Shown piece after piece: positions 9,003 through 17,190 of a stretch of 64,000 nucleotides of DNA. Made by a program: the position numbers and the translations under genes. Below the pieces are notes generated by a model. That model ran no database searches. It had not been told where the DNA came from and saw only the letters and a program-made list of their open reading frames with translations. Positions within the stretch are counted from its first letter, which is position 1. Every line of letters begins with the position of its first letter. Location of the stretch: the NCBI GenBank assembly GCA_913030605.1, contig CAJWEZ010000015.1, positions 1 to 64,000 on the forward strand, in the 5' to 3' direction. This stretch comes from an uncultured Spirochaeta sp. GTDB lineage: Bacteria; Spirochaetota; Spirochaetia; DSM-27196; Alkalispirochaetaceae.

Positions 9003-9221
9003 GCCGCCGAGTATACTTCACCCACTCGGAAAACGAAAGACGAAGTGAAGATCCTGCTCGAATATTCACGTTACCAAAAAGCTATTTCTCTCTTGTTTTA
9101 GGCGACGAACGCGAGACGAAAGACCGGTCATGCAGCGAAACGATGAGAACTCGATGAGTCGGCCCAAACGCTGATTGACCGTAACACCGCCAGCGGGCTA
9201 CCACGGACAGGGAGGATGGCA
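9003..9221. promoter_or_regulatory. Divergent control region between tetR-type gene and sulfonolipid operon
   Basis: This 219-base gap is AT-richer than its surroundings. It holds TATACT close to the tetR-type start (minus strand -10 candidate), an inverted repeat CTTCAC (9016-9021) / GTGAAG (9045-9050), and the palindrome GAATATTC near 9060. These are candidate TetR operators. A Shine-Dalgarno GGAGG sits at 9211-9215. No convincing complete -35/-10 pair was found for the plus strand. Confidence 0.4.
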
Positions 9222-10574
9222 ATGAGCGAGATCGCAATCCAGCCGGACGTCCACGATATCATGGATCACTACGGGCTTCGCTGCCTGAAATCGGGAGCTG
9301 CCCTCAGGGATCTGCGGGACGTGCCGCGCCCCGAGTTTCCGATGGCGGCACCGGATGTGGACGGGGCCTTTCTCCGGACGACCTATCGGGCCCGTTCGCT
9401 GCGGGTCGGCCCCGCCGACGAGGGGCTCTTCCGCTTTTCCGACTGGCTGCCGGTGAACCTTCGACTTCCCGGCTCGGGCGCCCCCGTCACCTACCGCTCC
9501 ACCGGCCTCGCGTCCCATCTCGGGCTGCAGGATCTGTTCATCACGTTCAGTGGCTGGTGGCCCGAACGTGGCGCGCACATCCCGAGTGGCACGTTCAAGG
9601 AGAACGAGGCGTACGCGGTGTACGGCCGCATGGGCGCCGCCGCCTACCAGGAGACACTTGTCGTTGCCTCCGCCGGGAACACCGCCCGCGCGTTTCTGCG
9701 GGTGGCGTCGGAGAACAACCTCCCACTGGTCGTCGTCGTTCCCGAGGCGAACATTCCCGAACTCTGGACCGTTGGACCCCGCTCGCCGTCCACGGTGGTT
9801 GTGGCCGCCGGCGACGGGTCGGACTACAGCGACGCGATCCGCCTCGCCGGCATGCTGTGTTCGCAGCCCGGTTTTCTGGCGGAAGGGGGCGCCAGGAACG
9901 TCGCGCGTCGCGACGGAATGGGAACCACCTATCTCTCAGCGGCGACAACGATCGGGCGAACGCCGGATCACTACTTTCAGGCGGTCGGGAGCGGCACCGG
10001 CGCGATCGCCGCGTGGGAGGCAAACCTCCGCATGCTCGAAGACGGCGCCTGGGGCACCGCACGGACCCGCCTTCACCTGGCGCAGAACGCGCCGTTCCAG
10101 ATACTGGTCGACTCATGGACCGCCCGGAGCCGGACGCTGCTCCTTCCGGACGCAGATACCGCGCGGCGCCAGATCGAGGAGATCTCGGCCAAGGTACTCG
10201 CCAACCGACAGCCTCCATGGAGCCCGGTCGGTGGGCTGTATGACGCGCTCGAAGACACCGACGGCGAAATGTACGCCGTGGGGAACGACGCCGCCGCAGC
10301 CGCCGGAGACCTTTTTCAGCGACTCGAGGGGGTCGATCTAAGCCCGGCGGCACGCGTCGCGGCGGCGGCTCTGATCGAGTCGGTCGAGACACAGCGCGTT
10401 GGGCGCAACGACGTCATCAACCTGAATATCACCGGGGGCGGGTATGCCCGCGCCCGGGCGGACCTGGATACCCGCCCGCTGACAGCGGACATTATCGCCG
10501 GCGCCGACCTGTTCGGGCCGGAGGCGATCGCCGAAGCGGTGGGGACTATCCGGGAGTCCCGCACCCATACGTAG
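9222..10574 (+). CDS. Cysteate synthase-like PLP enzyme (threonine synthase superfamily)
   Basis: 450-residue fold-type II PLP enzyme. The PLP lysine is in PSGTFKENEAY (about K126), the phosphate/substrate loop is SAGNTARAF, and a glycine-rich stretch VGSGTGAIAAWEANLRML follows. The opening GLRCLKSG, the GWWPERGA stretch and the SGTFKE motif resemble archaeal cysteate synthase (O-phosphoserine plus sulfite to L-cysteate, coenzyme M pathway) more than true threonine synthase. The next gene encodes an alpha-oxoamine synthase, the expected partner if cysteate is being made for sulfonolipids. I chose the ATG at 9222, six bases after GGAGG; the ATG at 9216 is too close to it. A threonine synthase role remains the main alternative. 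Confidence 0.75.
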   Translation: MSEIAIQPDVHDIMDHYGLRCLKSGAALRDLRDVPRPEFPMAAPDVDGAFLRTTYRARSLRVGPADEGLFRFSDWLPVNLRLPGSGAPVTYRSTGLASHLGLQDLFITFSGWWPERGAHIPSGTFKENEAYAVYGRMGAAAYQETLVVASAGNTARAFLRVASENNLPLVVVVPEANIPELWTVGPRSPSTVVVAAGDGSDYSDAIRLAGMLCSQPGFLAEGGARNVARRDGMGTTYLSAATTIGRTPDHYFQAVGSGTGAIAAWEANLRMLEDGAWGTARTRLHLAQNAPFQILVDSWTARSRTLLLPDADTARRQIEEISAKVLANRQPPWSPVGGLYDALEDTDGEMYAVGNDAAAAAGDLFQRLEGVDLSPAARVAAAALIESVETQRVGRNDVINLNITGGGYARARADLDTRPLTADIIAGADLFGPEAIAEAVGTIRESRTHT

Positions 10575-10622
10575 GAAACCATCCCCGCCAACGGCGGGAA
10601 CAATCGAGGAGAACAGAGACAG

Positions 10623-11951
10623 ATGCTATTGGATCAGCAGGCAGAACAGGAAAGCGCCGCGAAGGCGGAGGGACATACGGATCTGTTTGCCAAGTGCCAT
10701 ACGGATGGCGGCTACTTCGGCAAGATGCGGGTGATCGGGGACGACGAGTACACGCGCCCCGTGCTTCCCCCGAATCCGTCACGCCACATGGAGTTCAAGG
10801 GCAAGGAACACATCATGTGGTCGATCAACAACTACCTCGGTCTGGCCAACCATCCCGATGTACTCGAGGTTGCGCACAAGACGATCGATGAGTTCGGTGT
10901 CAGCTCCCCCATGGGCAGCCGCATGATGAGCGGCAACACCGAGTACCACCTCGCGTTTGAGCGGGAGCTCGCGGCCCACGCGGAAAAGGAAGCCTCGTTC
11001 CTCTTTAACTACGGCTATATGGGCGTCCAGGGTACAATTCAGTCGCTGGTCGGCAAGGACGACATCATCGTCATGGACAAGCTCGACCACGCGTGCATCG
11101 TCGACGGTGCGTTCCTGGGACAGTCGATGAACGGTGCGCAGCTTCGCGTGTTCAAACACAACAACATGGACAACCTCGAGCAGGTTCTCAAGCGGGTTAA
11201 CCGCGACCGCAAGGGCGGCGTCCTGGTTCTCACCGAGGGCGTCTACGGCATGACCGGCGATCTGGCGCCGCTCAAGGAAATCACCGCGCTCAAGGACAAG
11301 TACGACGCCCGGCTCTACATCGACGACGCCCACGGGTGGGGCACCATGGGGCCCCAGGGCAAGGGCACCGCGGCACACTTCGGCGTCCAGGACAAGGTGG
11401 ACATCTACTTCGGCACCTTCGCCAAGAGTTTTGCCTCCATCGGTGGATTCTCGGCATCCACTAAGGAAGTTGTCGACTGGATCGCCTACAACGCCCGGAC
11501 GCAGGTGTTCGCCAAGAGCCTTCCGATGCTCTACGTCCAGACGCTGCGCAAGACGTTCGATCTGGTGAAATCCGGCGAAGACCGGCGCCAGAAGATGTGG
11601 AAACGCAGCAACGAGCTCAAGGCCGGACTTCGTGAGCTTGGATTCTACGTCGGCCCCGGCGAGTCGCCGATCTGCTCGGTCTTCATCCCCACGGGAGAGG
11701 AAGCGCTCGAGACGATCGGGGCGGCAACCTCCGGCTTTCTGCGAAAGAACGGCGTCTTCGTGACCGCGATCACCTATCCGGTCATTCCGCTGGGTCTTCT
11801 GATGTTCCGCATGATTCCGACGGCGATGCACGAAGAGGAGGATGTGGCGAACACACTGGCGGTGTTCAAACACATGCGAGACAACCTCGGACTGCGTCTG
11901 ACGATGAACGAGGACGAAGACAAGAAGATTCGCAAGGTGTACGGAATCTGA
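10623..11951 (+). CDS. Alpha-oxoamine synthase, probable cysteate C-fatty acyltransferase
   Basis: 442-residue fold-type I PLP enzyme of the serine palmitoyltransferase / KBL / BioF family, which condenses an amino acid with an acyl-CoA or acyl-ACP with loss of CO2. The PLP lysine is in GTFAKSFASIGGF (K268); the ring-stacking His is in DKLDHACI (H156), and YIDDAHGWG holds the Asp and His that contact the cofactor. The 60-residue N-terminal extension (GGYFGKMRVI, TRPVLPPNP) is typical of the SPT-like branch rather than KBL. It lies 48 bases after the cysteate synthase-like gene in the same operon, so L-cysteate is the likely amino acid and 3-ketocapnine the likely product (inference). Serine or glycine as substrate are alternatives. 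Confidence 0.8.
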   Translation: MLLDQQAEQESAAKAEGHTDLFAKCHTDGGYFGKMRVIGDDEYTRPVLPPNPSRHMEFKGKEHIMWSINNYLGLANHPDVLEVAHKTIDEFGVSSPMGSRMMSGNTEYHLAFERELAAHAEKEASFLFNYGYMGVQGTIQSLVGKDDIIVMDKLDHACIVDGAFLGQSMNGAQLRVFKHNNMDNLEQVLKRVNRDRKGGVLVLTEGVYGMTGDLAPLKEITALKDKYDARLYIDDAHGWGTMGPQGKGTAAHFGVQDKVDIYFGTFAKSFASIGGFSASTKEVVDWIAYNARTQVFAKSLPMLYVQTLRKTFDLVKSGEDRRQKMWKRSNELKAGLRELGFYVGPGESPICSVFIPTGEEALETIGAATSGFLRKNGVFVTAITYPVIPLGLLMFRMIPTAMHEEEDVANTLAVFKHMRDNLGLRLTMNEDEDKKIRKVYGI

Positions 11952-12071
11952 TCAGACCCCGCGGCAGCGGTGGTGGCCCCGGCCGCCGCCGGCCGCGGTG
12001 GGCGCTGCACCGGGGCCGGTGAATGCACCGGCTGCGGCGGCCCGGCCCCGGCGCGTCAGTCCCTGACGCGC
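11952..12071. terminator. GC-rich hairpins between convergent genes
   Basis: Between the end of the oxoamine synthase gene and the convergent VOC gene lie several inverted repeats: GGCCCCGG (11975-11982) with CCGGGGCC (12010-12017), and a 9-bp stem GCGCGTCAG/CTGACGCGC with a 3-base loop at 12051-12071 that covers the VOC stop codon. No U-tract follows, so this is at most a weak bidirectional terminator. Confidence 0.35.
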
Positions 12072-13117
12072 CCCATACCCATCGCCCGGATCATCCATCC
12101 GGGAAGCGGTTTTTCCATCCCCCGCTTCCGGAGATCGAGATACCAGTTGATCTTTTTCAGGACCGGCAGCTTGTGGGTCTCCACGAACTCGATCAGCGTT
12201 CCGTCGGGGTCCTCGATATACGAGAAGCGCCCGCCGGCCTCACCCATATCGAAACTCGATCCCGAATCAACCGTAAACGGGTGGCCCGCGGCGTCGCACC
12301 GCGTCTTCAGCACGTCCATCCCCACGATGTCGAAACACAGGTGAATGAATCCGAGATCACCCCAGAAACGGTCCTGGAACACCCGCATCCCATGGTGATC
12401 CGGAACCTCCACAAGCTCGAGGCGAGTCTCCCCGAAGAGCCGGCTGAATGCGCCGGCGGCGGGGGCCGAACGTTTGAGGAGGACGCGACGCAGCCGGGTG
12501 TCGCCGCCGGGGATCGCGGCAAGATCCGGGAATTCGCCGGTCTCGTCGTAGATTTTGGTGTCGTAGCCCAGAACGGTGGCGTAGAAATCGAGCGACGCGG
12601 CCATGTCCGATACACCGATCAGCGCGCCTTCCACGCCGCCGGTCTGGTGACGCGGCTTCGAGAACCAACTCTCGCTTTCCACAACCTGGAAGTGATTCCC
12701 GTACGGGTCGCGGACCGCGAATCGGGCGTGACCCTCGGGGTCCTCGCTGATTCCACCGAGCACCTCCACGCCCTGCTCCAGCATGCGCTGGTATGCCTGA
12801 TGCACGCCCTGCGCGCGAATACGTCCGGCGAGGATTCCGTAGTCGCCGATACCCACCGGCCGCGACGGAGGCTCCGGTGTCCGGCTGGTATACTGCCAGA
12901 TCTCGAATCCGCCGCCTCCGGCGAGGTTGATCGCGAGCATCGCGTCACGGGACTGCACCGTGCCGCCGGTATACGGCGTCATGAACGGCGCCTCCGCCGC
13001 CTCCCGAAAAACCGGGAGATCGGTGCCGAAGGTACGCCGAAACCAGTCGAACGCCGTATCGGTGTTGGGGATGCCCACGCCAAGCTGCTGAATTCCGCTG
13101 AAGATCACGCTGTCCAT
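12056..13117 (-). CDS. Two-domain VOC (glyoxalase/dioxygenase fold) protein
   Basis: 353 residues with two vicinal-oxygen-chelate modules: residues about 5-135 (IQQLGVGIPNTDTAFDWF ... AVRDPYGNHFQVVE) and about 150-320 (LIGVSDMAASLDFYATVLGY ... IHLCFDI ... YIEDPDGTLIEFVETH). The second module keeps a His and a Glu at the places that usually bind a metal. The family includes glyoxalase I, ring-cleaving dioxygenases and antibiotic-resistance proteins, so no reaction can be named. I started at MDSVIFSGIQQLGV because the longer in-frame extension has no family similarity. It converges on the sulfonolipid-type operon; a functional link is not shown. Confidence 0.75.
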   Translation of the reverse strand: MDSVIFSGIQQLGVGIPNTDTAFDWFRRTFGTDLPVFREAAEAPFMTPYTGGTVQSRDAMLAINLAGGGGFEIWQYTSRTPEPPSRPVGIGDYGILAGRIRAQGVHQAYQRMLEQGVEVLGGISEDPEGHARFAVRDPYGNHFQVVESESWFSKPRHQTGGVEGALIGVSDMAASLDFYATVLGYDTKIYDETGEFPDLAAIPGGDTRLRRVLLKRSAPAAGAFSRLFGETRLELVEVPDHHGMRVFQDRFWGDLGFIHLCFDIVGMDVLKTRCDAAGHPFTVDSGSSFDMGEAGGRFSYIEDPDGTLIEFVETHKLPVLKKINWYLDLRKRGMEKPLPGWMIRAMGMGRVRD

Positions 13118-13149
13118 ACCCGGCAGTATACCCGTTCCACCGGGACTCG

Positions 13150-13785
13150 TCACCGGAAAACGGGGATGAGCGCAACCCACTGAGCCACCACCACGAGGCC
13201 GACCGCTGCACGCCCCGCGCCACTCGATCGCGTCGCGGTCCGTTTGCGGCCCGCTGTGTGGGCGACCGTCTCATCCATCTCCGCGAGTTCGCCGTACACG
13301 TCCGTCAGCAGCGCATCGGCGCTGCGGAACGGCCGACGGACACTCATCCCGTCACGGTGCTCCATGATCCGCTCGAAGGACCAGAAGATCTTTCCGGCCA
13401 GCGACCCCAGCGTACCTGGCAGTCGCAGGTCGGCCCGTACGGAAACGAGCGAAATGAACACCATCCCGACGATTGTAAGCGCCTTGAACACCCCGGTCCG
13501 CAGCGCGCCGAGGGTGATACGGAATCCACCGATCTCTGCGAGCACCGCCCCCGACGGGACGATGACGTGGAATACGGTGATCGTCACCATGATCGAGAGA
13601 AAGTACACCCACTGCAGGCGCTTTCCTGCCACCCGGGCCAGCGCGCCGAACAGAACGACCTGTGCGAGCCTGATCGCGAGGTCGCCCTGCAAGAGGTACG
13701 CCGGCAACGCCATCAGACCGCCCCAGAACAGCAGGGACGCCGAGACGTTTCCAAGCATCCAGGGGTGCTGACGCCGCAGGCTCAT
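13150..13785 (-). CDS. Small membrane protein, possible ECF transporter T-like component
   Basis: 211 residues with about four to five hydrophobic segments (ASLLFWGGLMALPAYLL, VYFLSIMVTITVFHVIV, TIVGMVFISLVSV, VGLVVVAQWVALIPVF). A cytoplasmic stretch between the last segments is basic and ends in FERIMEHRDGM. Its ATG overlaps the TGA of the upstream gene (ATGA), so translation is probably coupled. The partner is a Gx-transporter/HepT-I-like S-component candidate, and the topology is compatible with a CbiQ/EcfT-like subunit. No ATPase gene is nearby, and the assignment is tentative. Confidence 0.5.
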   Translation of the reverse strand: MSLRRQHPWMLGNVSASLLFWGGLMALPAYLLQGDLAIRLAQVVLFGALARVAGKRLQWVYFLSIMVTITVFHVIVPSGAVLAEIGGFRITLGALRTGVFKALTIVGMVFISLVSVRADLRLPGTLGSLAGKIFWSFERIMEHRDGMSVRRPFRSADALLTDVYGELAEMDETVAHTAGRKRTATRSSGAGRAAVGLVVVAQWVALIPVFR

Positions 13786-14345
13786 GACACCGGCTCCAGC
13801 TGATGATAGTCGCTCCGCAGCCGCTGCAGCCACGTCGAATACGACGAAAAGTGCTCCGCCACCGCCCCCACGAGCACGCCGGCGATCGTCCCCAGTATCA
13901 GAAACGGCGGCGCGATCACCCACGAACTCGGGCCGAAGATGAACAGCACAGACAGCGTCACCTGGACGATGTTGCTTGCAACCGCACCGGCGGTGCTCAC
14001 CCCGATGAGGCTGACGCGGCGATCGCCGAGGGCGGCGACAAGGAGCATGATGCAGGCACTGGCCAGCGAACCGAAGAGCGAAAACAGAAACACGTAACTC
14101 GCCAGCGTTCCGTTGATCAGTCCCTGCCCCACAACCTTCAGAAGCGTGAGCGCGAACACGTGCCGCGGTCTGAAGAAACGAATCACCACCAGGATCGGAA
14201 GATTCGCAAGCCCCACGCGAAAGAACGGCACCGGCTTGGGAATGAGATACTCGAGGGTTGAGAAGAACATCGCCACCGCCGCGAGCATGGCAAGCATGTT
14301 GGCAAGAGACGCGCCACCGTCGGGCGCGTGGTCGGACCGGTCCAT
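13782..14345 (-). CDS. Gx transporter / heptaprenyl diphosphate synthase component I family membrane protein
   Basis: 187 residues with five to six membrane segments. The motif region TLEYLIPKPVPFFRVGLANLPILV matches the Hpre_diP_synt_I (PF07456) family, now usually regarded as a small-molecule transporter related to ECF substrate-binding subunits. The later part AALGDRRVSLIGVSTAGAV fits the same family. The start at 14345 places the first hydrophobic segment about 17 residues in. It is divergent from the sensor-like gene at 14406 and overlaps the next gene by 4 bases. Confidence 0.75.
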   Translation of the reverse strand: MDRSDHAPDGGASLANMLAMLAAVAMFFSTLEYLIPKPVPFFRVGLANLPILVVIRFFRPRHVFALTLLKVVGQGLINGTLASYVFLFSLFGSLASACIMLLVAALGDRRVSLIGVSTAGAVASNIVQVTLSVLFIFGPSSWVIAPPFLILGTIAGVLVGAVAEHFSSYSTWLQRLRSDYHQLEPVS

Positions 14346-14405
14346 GGCGCGACAATAGCACACCGCTGTGGGCCGGGGAATAGCGCTGTGCTACACTGGG
14401 AGGTC

Positions 14406-15215
14406 ATGAGGGACCACGCGCCGCTCAAAATCGCCCTCGTGTACGCCGCCGTGGGTTTCCTCTGGATTACGGTGTCCGATCGGATCGTGGAATGGATCGC
14501 GGCCTCGCCACAGCAGCTGGTGAGACTGCAGACCTACAAGGGATGGGCGTACATCGTCATTACCACCGCCCTGGTGTACGGCCTCATGCGCCTGTACGCC
14601 GCCAACCGCGCCGCCGCGCACCGCCAGACGCTGCGCGCCAACAAGGTGATCGAGGCATCTCTGCGCCAGAAGGAGCTTCTGGTTCGTGAGCTACGCCATC
14701 GCGTCCACAACAATCTCCAGGCGATCATCGCGCTCATGAACATTTCCGACGAATCGCAGACCACGGAAGAAGCCAAGCAGCGCGTGTTCGCCCTTTCCGC
14801 GAGCCACGAGCTCGCTCTGTCCTACGGTGACATTTCCCGCATCGACTCTCGGGATTTCCTGGACCGATTCACGCAGCGCTTCCTCGGTCGCTACACCGAC
14901 GGCCGTACGATCCGGTTCGAGTCGACCGTTCCTCCGGGGATGGGAATCACCTTCACGATCAACCACGCGGTCCCCGTGGGAATGTATCTGGCCGAAATCT
15001 GTCGCCACGAGTGCGGGATCGGTACGGAGGTAACGGTCGTGCTGTCGGCGGATGAAACGTCGTGGTGGATCGAAACACCGGTCGGACCGACCGGTGTTTC
15101 TGCGTCACTGTGCGAGGCCTGGGCCGCGCAGGTTGGCGGGACGGTCAGGCGGGGAGACCGGACGGCGGCACTGGTGGTGCCCCGCGCCAGCCAGCCGACG
15201 CCTTCGCTTGGTTGA
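14406..15215 (+). CDS. HisKA_2-type sensor histidine kinase-like protein with degenerate ATPase domain
   Basis: 269 residues. Two transmembrane helices (about 7-24 and 42-58) are followed by a phospho-acceptor box VRELRHRVHNNLQAIIALM, which matches HisKA_2/HWE kinases. The C-terminal ATPase region keeps the scaffold HAVPVGMYLAEI, but the N-box that normally reads ELVTNALKH is EICRHECGI, with no Asn, and the glycine-rich boxes are hard to recognise. It therefore may be unable to bind ATP and act as a scaffold or phosphatase (inference). The ATG at 14406 follows GGGAGG. The TGA at 15213-15215 overlaps the 3' end of the opposite tRNA gene. No response regulator is adjacent. Confidence 0.75.
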   Translation: MRDHAPLKIALVYAAVGFLWITVSDRIVEWIAASPQQLVRLQTYKGWAYIVITTALVYGLMRLYAANRAAAHRQTLRANKVIEASLRQKELLVRELRHRVHNNLQAIIALMNISDESQTTEEAKQRVFALSASHELALSYGDISRIDSRDFLDRFTQRFLGRYTDGRTIRFESTVPPGMGITFTINHAVPVGMYLAEICRHECGIGTEVTVVLSADETSWWIETPVGPTGVSASLCEAWAAQVGGTVRRGDRTAALVVPRASQPTPSLG

Positions 15216-15286
15216 TCACGGCGGGATTCGAACCCACGACCTTCGGCTCCGGAGGCCGACGCTCTATCCAGCTGAGCTACGTGACC
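15213..15286 (-). tRNA. tRNA-Arg (anticodon CCG)
   Basis: A 74-nt cloverleaf reads on the minus strand: acceptor GGTCACG pairs with CGTGATC (one G-U), D-arm GCTCAGCTGGATAGAGC, anticodon stem TCGGC/GCCGA around loop CTCCGGA (anticodon CCG), and T-arm GGGTTCGAATCCC. The discriminator is A73 and the CCA end is not encoded. A good sigma-70 promoter lies just upstream. Confidence 0.96.
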
Positions 15287-15298
15287 GGATGAGCCGCG

Positions 15299-15327
15299 AT
15301 TATGTCGCGGCGCGAACAAAAAGTCAA
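15299..15327 (-). promoter_or_regulatory. Sigma-70 promoter of tRNA-Arg
   Basis: On the minus strand TTGACT (15327-15322) and CATAAT (15304-15299) are separated by exactly 17 bases, ending 12 bases before the tRNA 5' end. This is close to the sigma-70 consensus. Confidence 0.8.
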
Positions 15328-15409
15328 CGGCCGCCGCGGTGTCGACGATCGCGGCCCCTGCCCGACTGCGGCACTTGAGGCACTCACGGCACCGTGCTAC
15401 CGTCGCGCC

Positions 15410-16033
15410 ATGAACGTTCCCGGCACGCGAATCACCCTGGCCAGCGCGAGTCCCCGTCGCAAGGACCTGCTCGCGCAGATCGGAATCGATGCCATCGTCG
15501 CACCGTCACACGCCGACGAGGAGTCGATCACGCTGGAAACCCTTCGCGCCGACGGCGTTCCGGAGGCGGAGCGGGCGGCGCAGCTCGCACTCCAACGCGC
15601 CCGCCTCAAGGCCCAGTCGGCGCAGGCGCGACCGGGAACGATCGGTCTTCTCGCGGCAGATACGGTCGTCACGGTGGAGGGCCAGTCGCTCGAAAAACCG
15701 GAGGACGCCGACGACGCGGCGCGGATGCTGCGCCTTCTCTCCGGACGACGGCACGCGGTCCATACCGGTGTCGTTTTTGTGGCGAACTCCGGTGAGCAGG
15801 AAGAGGCGCTGGTGGATACCAACGTCGATTTCCTCCCGCTTTCGGAGTGGGAAATCGCGTCGTATGTGGATTCCGGCGAGTGGCAGGGGGTCGCCGGCGC
15901 CTATCGCATCCAGGGACGGGCCGGAGCCTTTGTCCAGCGCATCGACGGCAGCTTCACGGCCGTCGTGGGCTTGCCAATCGGTACCGTATATTCTATCATC
16001 AGGCGATTTTCGGACGTCCTCCGGGGATCATAA
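15410..16033 (+). CDS. maf: Maf family nucleoside triphosphate pyrophosphatase
   Basis: 207 residues that begin with the Maf signature ITLASASPRRKDLL, followed by the substrate-discriminating SHADEE stretch and LAADTVVTVEGQSLEKP (catalytic Asp). These house-cleaning enzymes hydrolyse dTTP/UTP or modified nucleotides to monophosphates. The start is set at MNVPGTRITLAS, the family start. It is followed after 83 bases by rpsB. Confidence 0.93.
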   Translation: MNVPGTRITLASASPRRKDLLAQIGIDAIVAPSHADEESITLETLRADGVPEAERAAQLALQRARLKAQSAQARPGTIGLLAADTVVTVEGQSLEKPEDADDAARMLRLLSGRRHAVHTGVVFVANSGEQEEALVDTNVDFLPLSEWEIASYVDSGEWQGVAGAYRIQGRAGAFVQRIDGSFTAVVGLPIGTVYSIIRRFSDVLRGS

Positions 16034-16042
16034 TCTTCCGCA

Positions 16043-16110
16043 CCGGTCCGGGCAGGGACCGGCGACGAGAAAAAGCGAAGGGGTGAGCGCAAGAGACGCT
16101 CACAAGGAGG
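16043..16110 (+). promoter_or_regulatory. rpsB 5' leader with two strong hairpins
   Basis: The leader between maf and rpsB can form CCGGTCC/GGACCGG (16043-16062) and GTGAGCG/CGCTCAC (16083-16103). The second stem ends right against the Shine-Dalgarno AAGGAGG (16104-16110), seven bases before the GTG start. Such an arrangement fits autogenous control by ribosomal protein S2, but no known rpsB-leader consensus was checked. Confidence 0.45.
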
Positions 16111-16116
16111 AGAATC

Positions 16117-17103
16117 GTGGCAGTAGTAACCATGAAGAACCTGCTTGAGTCAGGTGTGCACTTTGGCCATCAGACCAAGCGGTGGGATCCGCGGATGAAG
16201 AAATTTATCTTCGCGGAACGCAACGGCATCCACATTATCGACCTGCAGAAGACGATCGTGGCGATCAAGGACGCCTACGAGATGATTCGGCAGACCGTCC
16301 TTCAGGGCAAGTCGATCCTGTTTGTCGGAACGAAGAAGCAGGCCCAGCAGGCGATCGAGAAAGAAGCGTCTTCCTGCGGCATGCACTACGTGAACAACCG
16401 CTGGCTCGGCGGCATGCTCACCAACTTTTCAACGATCAAGAAGTCCCTGCTCCGTCTCAAGAAGCTCGAGAAGATGGAGGTCGACGGGACCTTTGAAAGC
16501 CTTACCAAGAAAGAGGTCTCCAAACTGCTGAAGGAAAAGCAGCGCCTGGAGAAAAACCTCGGCGGCATCAAGGAAATGAAGGAGCTCCCGGGAGCGATCT
16601 TCATCATCGACACCCGCAAGGAAGCGATCGCCGTCGCCGAGGCGCGCCGCATGGGAATTCCTATCGTTGCCGTCGTCGACACCAACTGCGATCCCACGGG
16701 CATCGACTACCCGATTCCGGGCAACGACGACGCGATCCGCGCGATCACCCTCTTCACGTCCATCATCTCCAAGGCCGTTATTGAGGCCGACAACGAGATC
16801 GGCCTCGAGGTGATCGAGAACCTCCAGGACGACGAGGAAGACGGTGACTACAGCGCCGCTTCCGAGGGTCGCGAGAACGAGGACGGCGAAGAACGGGACG
16901 GCGAGAGTTCGGAAGAGGTGGAGACGGTCAAACTTTCCGCCGCCGTGGGCGCCGACGAAGAGGAAGACGACAGCTACACGGCCGAGGACTACTCGGACTA
17001 CGAGCCCGGTCAGGACAACGAGCTGCCGAAGGACGAGACCACCCCGGAAGAGGCGGTGGCCAAGGAAGCGGGTCTCGACGAAGAGACCCTCTACCAGGAC
17101 TGA
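16117..17103 (+). CDS. rpsB: 30S ribosomal protein S2 with long acidic C-terminal tail
   Basis: The first ~235 residues are a normal S2 ([21 protein letters not shown]..., [58 protein letters not shown]). The last ~92 residues (from about 237) are extra and highly acidic ([30 protein letters not shown]). S2 is usually 230-260 residues; this one has 328. The GTG start is fixed by AAGGAGG seven bases upstream. It heads the operon with tsf, frr, uppS, cdsA and rseP. Confidence 0.97.
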   Translation: MAVVTMKNLLESGVHFGHQTKRWDPRMKKFIFAERNGIHIIDLQKTIVAIKDAYEMIRQTVLQGKSILFVGTKKQAQQAIEKEASSCGMHYVNNRWLGGMLTNFSTIKKSLLRLKKLEKMEVDGTFESLTKKEVSKLLKEKQRLEKNLGGIKEMKELPGAIFIIDTRKEAIAVAEARRMGIPIVAVVDTNCDPTGIDYPIPGNDDAIRAITLFTSIISKAVIEADNEIGLEVIENLQDDEEDGDYSAASEGRENEDGEERDGESSEEVETVKLSAAVGADEEEDDSYTAEDYSDYEPGQDNELPKDETTPEEAVAKEAGLDEETLYQD

Positions 17104-17110
17104 CATTCCC

Positions 17111-17167
17111 GGTGGCGACCACGCCACCGTTTCGAACCGCCCTACCCCGGGGGAAGTCTCCCGGGGA
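17111..17167 (+). promoter_or_regulatory. Intergenic hairpins before tsf
   Basis: Two stems lie in the 87 bases between rpsB and tsf: GGTGGCG/CGCCACC (17111-17128) and CCCCGGG/CCCGGGG (17145-17166). Neither has a U-tract, so they may stabilise or separate the rpsB and tsf messages rather than end transcription. The tsf Shine-Dalgarno AGGAGG follows. Confidence 0.35.
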
Positions 17168-17190
17168 CACTACGTTCAGGAGGAAAAAAC

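Noticed and set aside
13150-14361. A single 403-residue membrane protein on the minus strand
   Set aside because: Its first half is out of frame with the recognisable Gx-transporter gene; the ATGA overlap at 13782-13785 shows two separate coupled genes.
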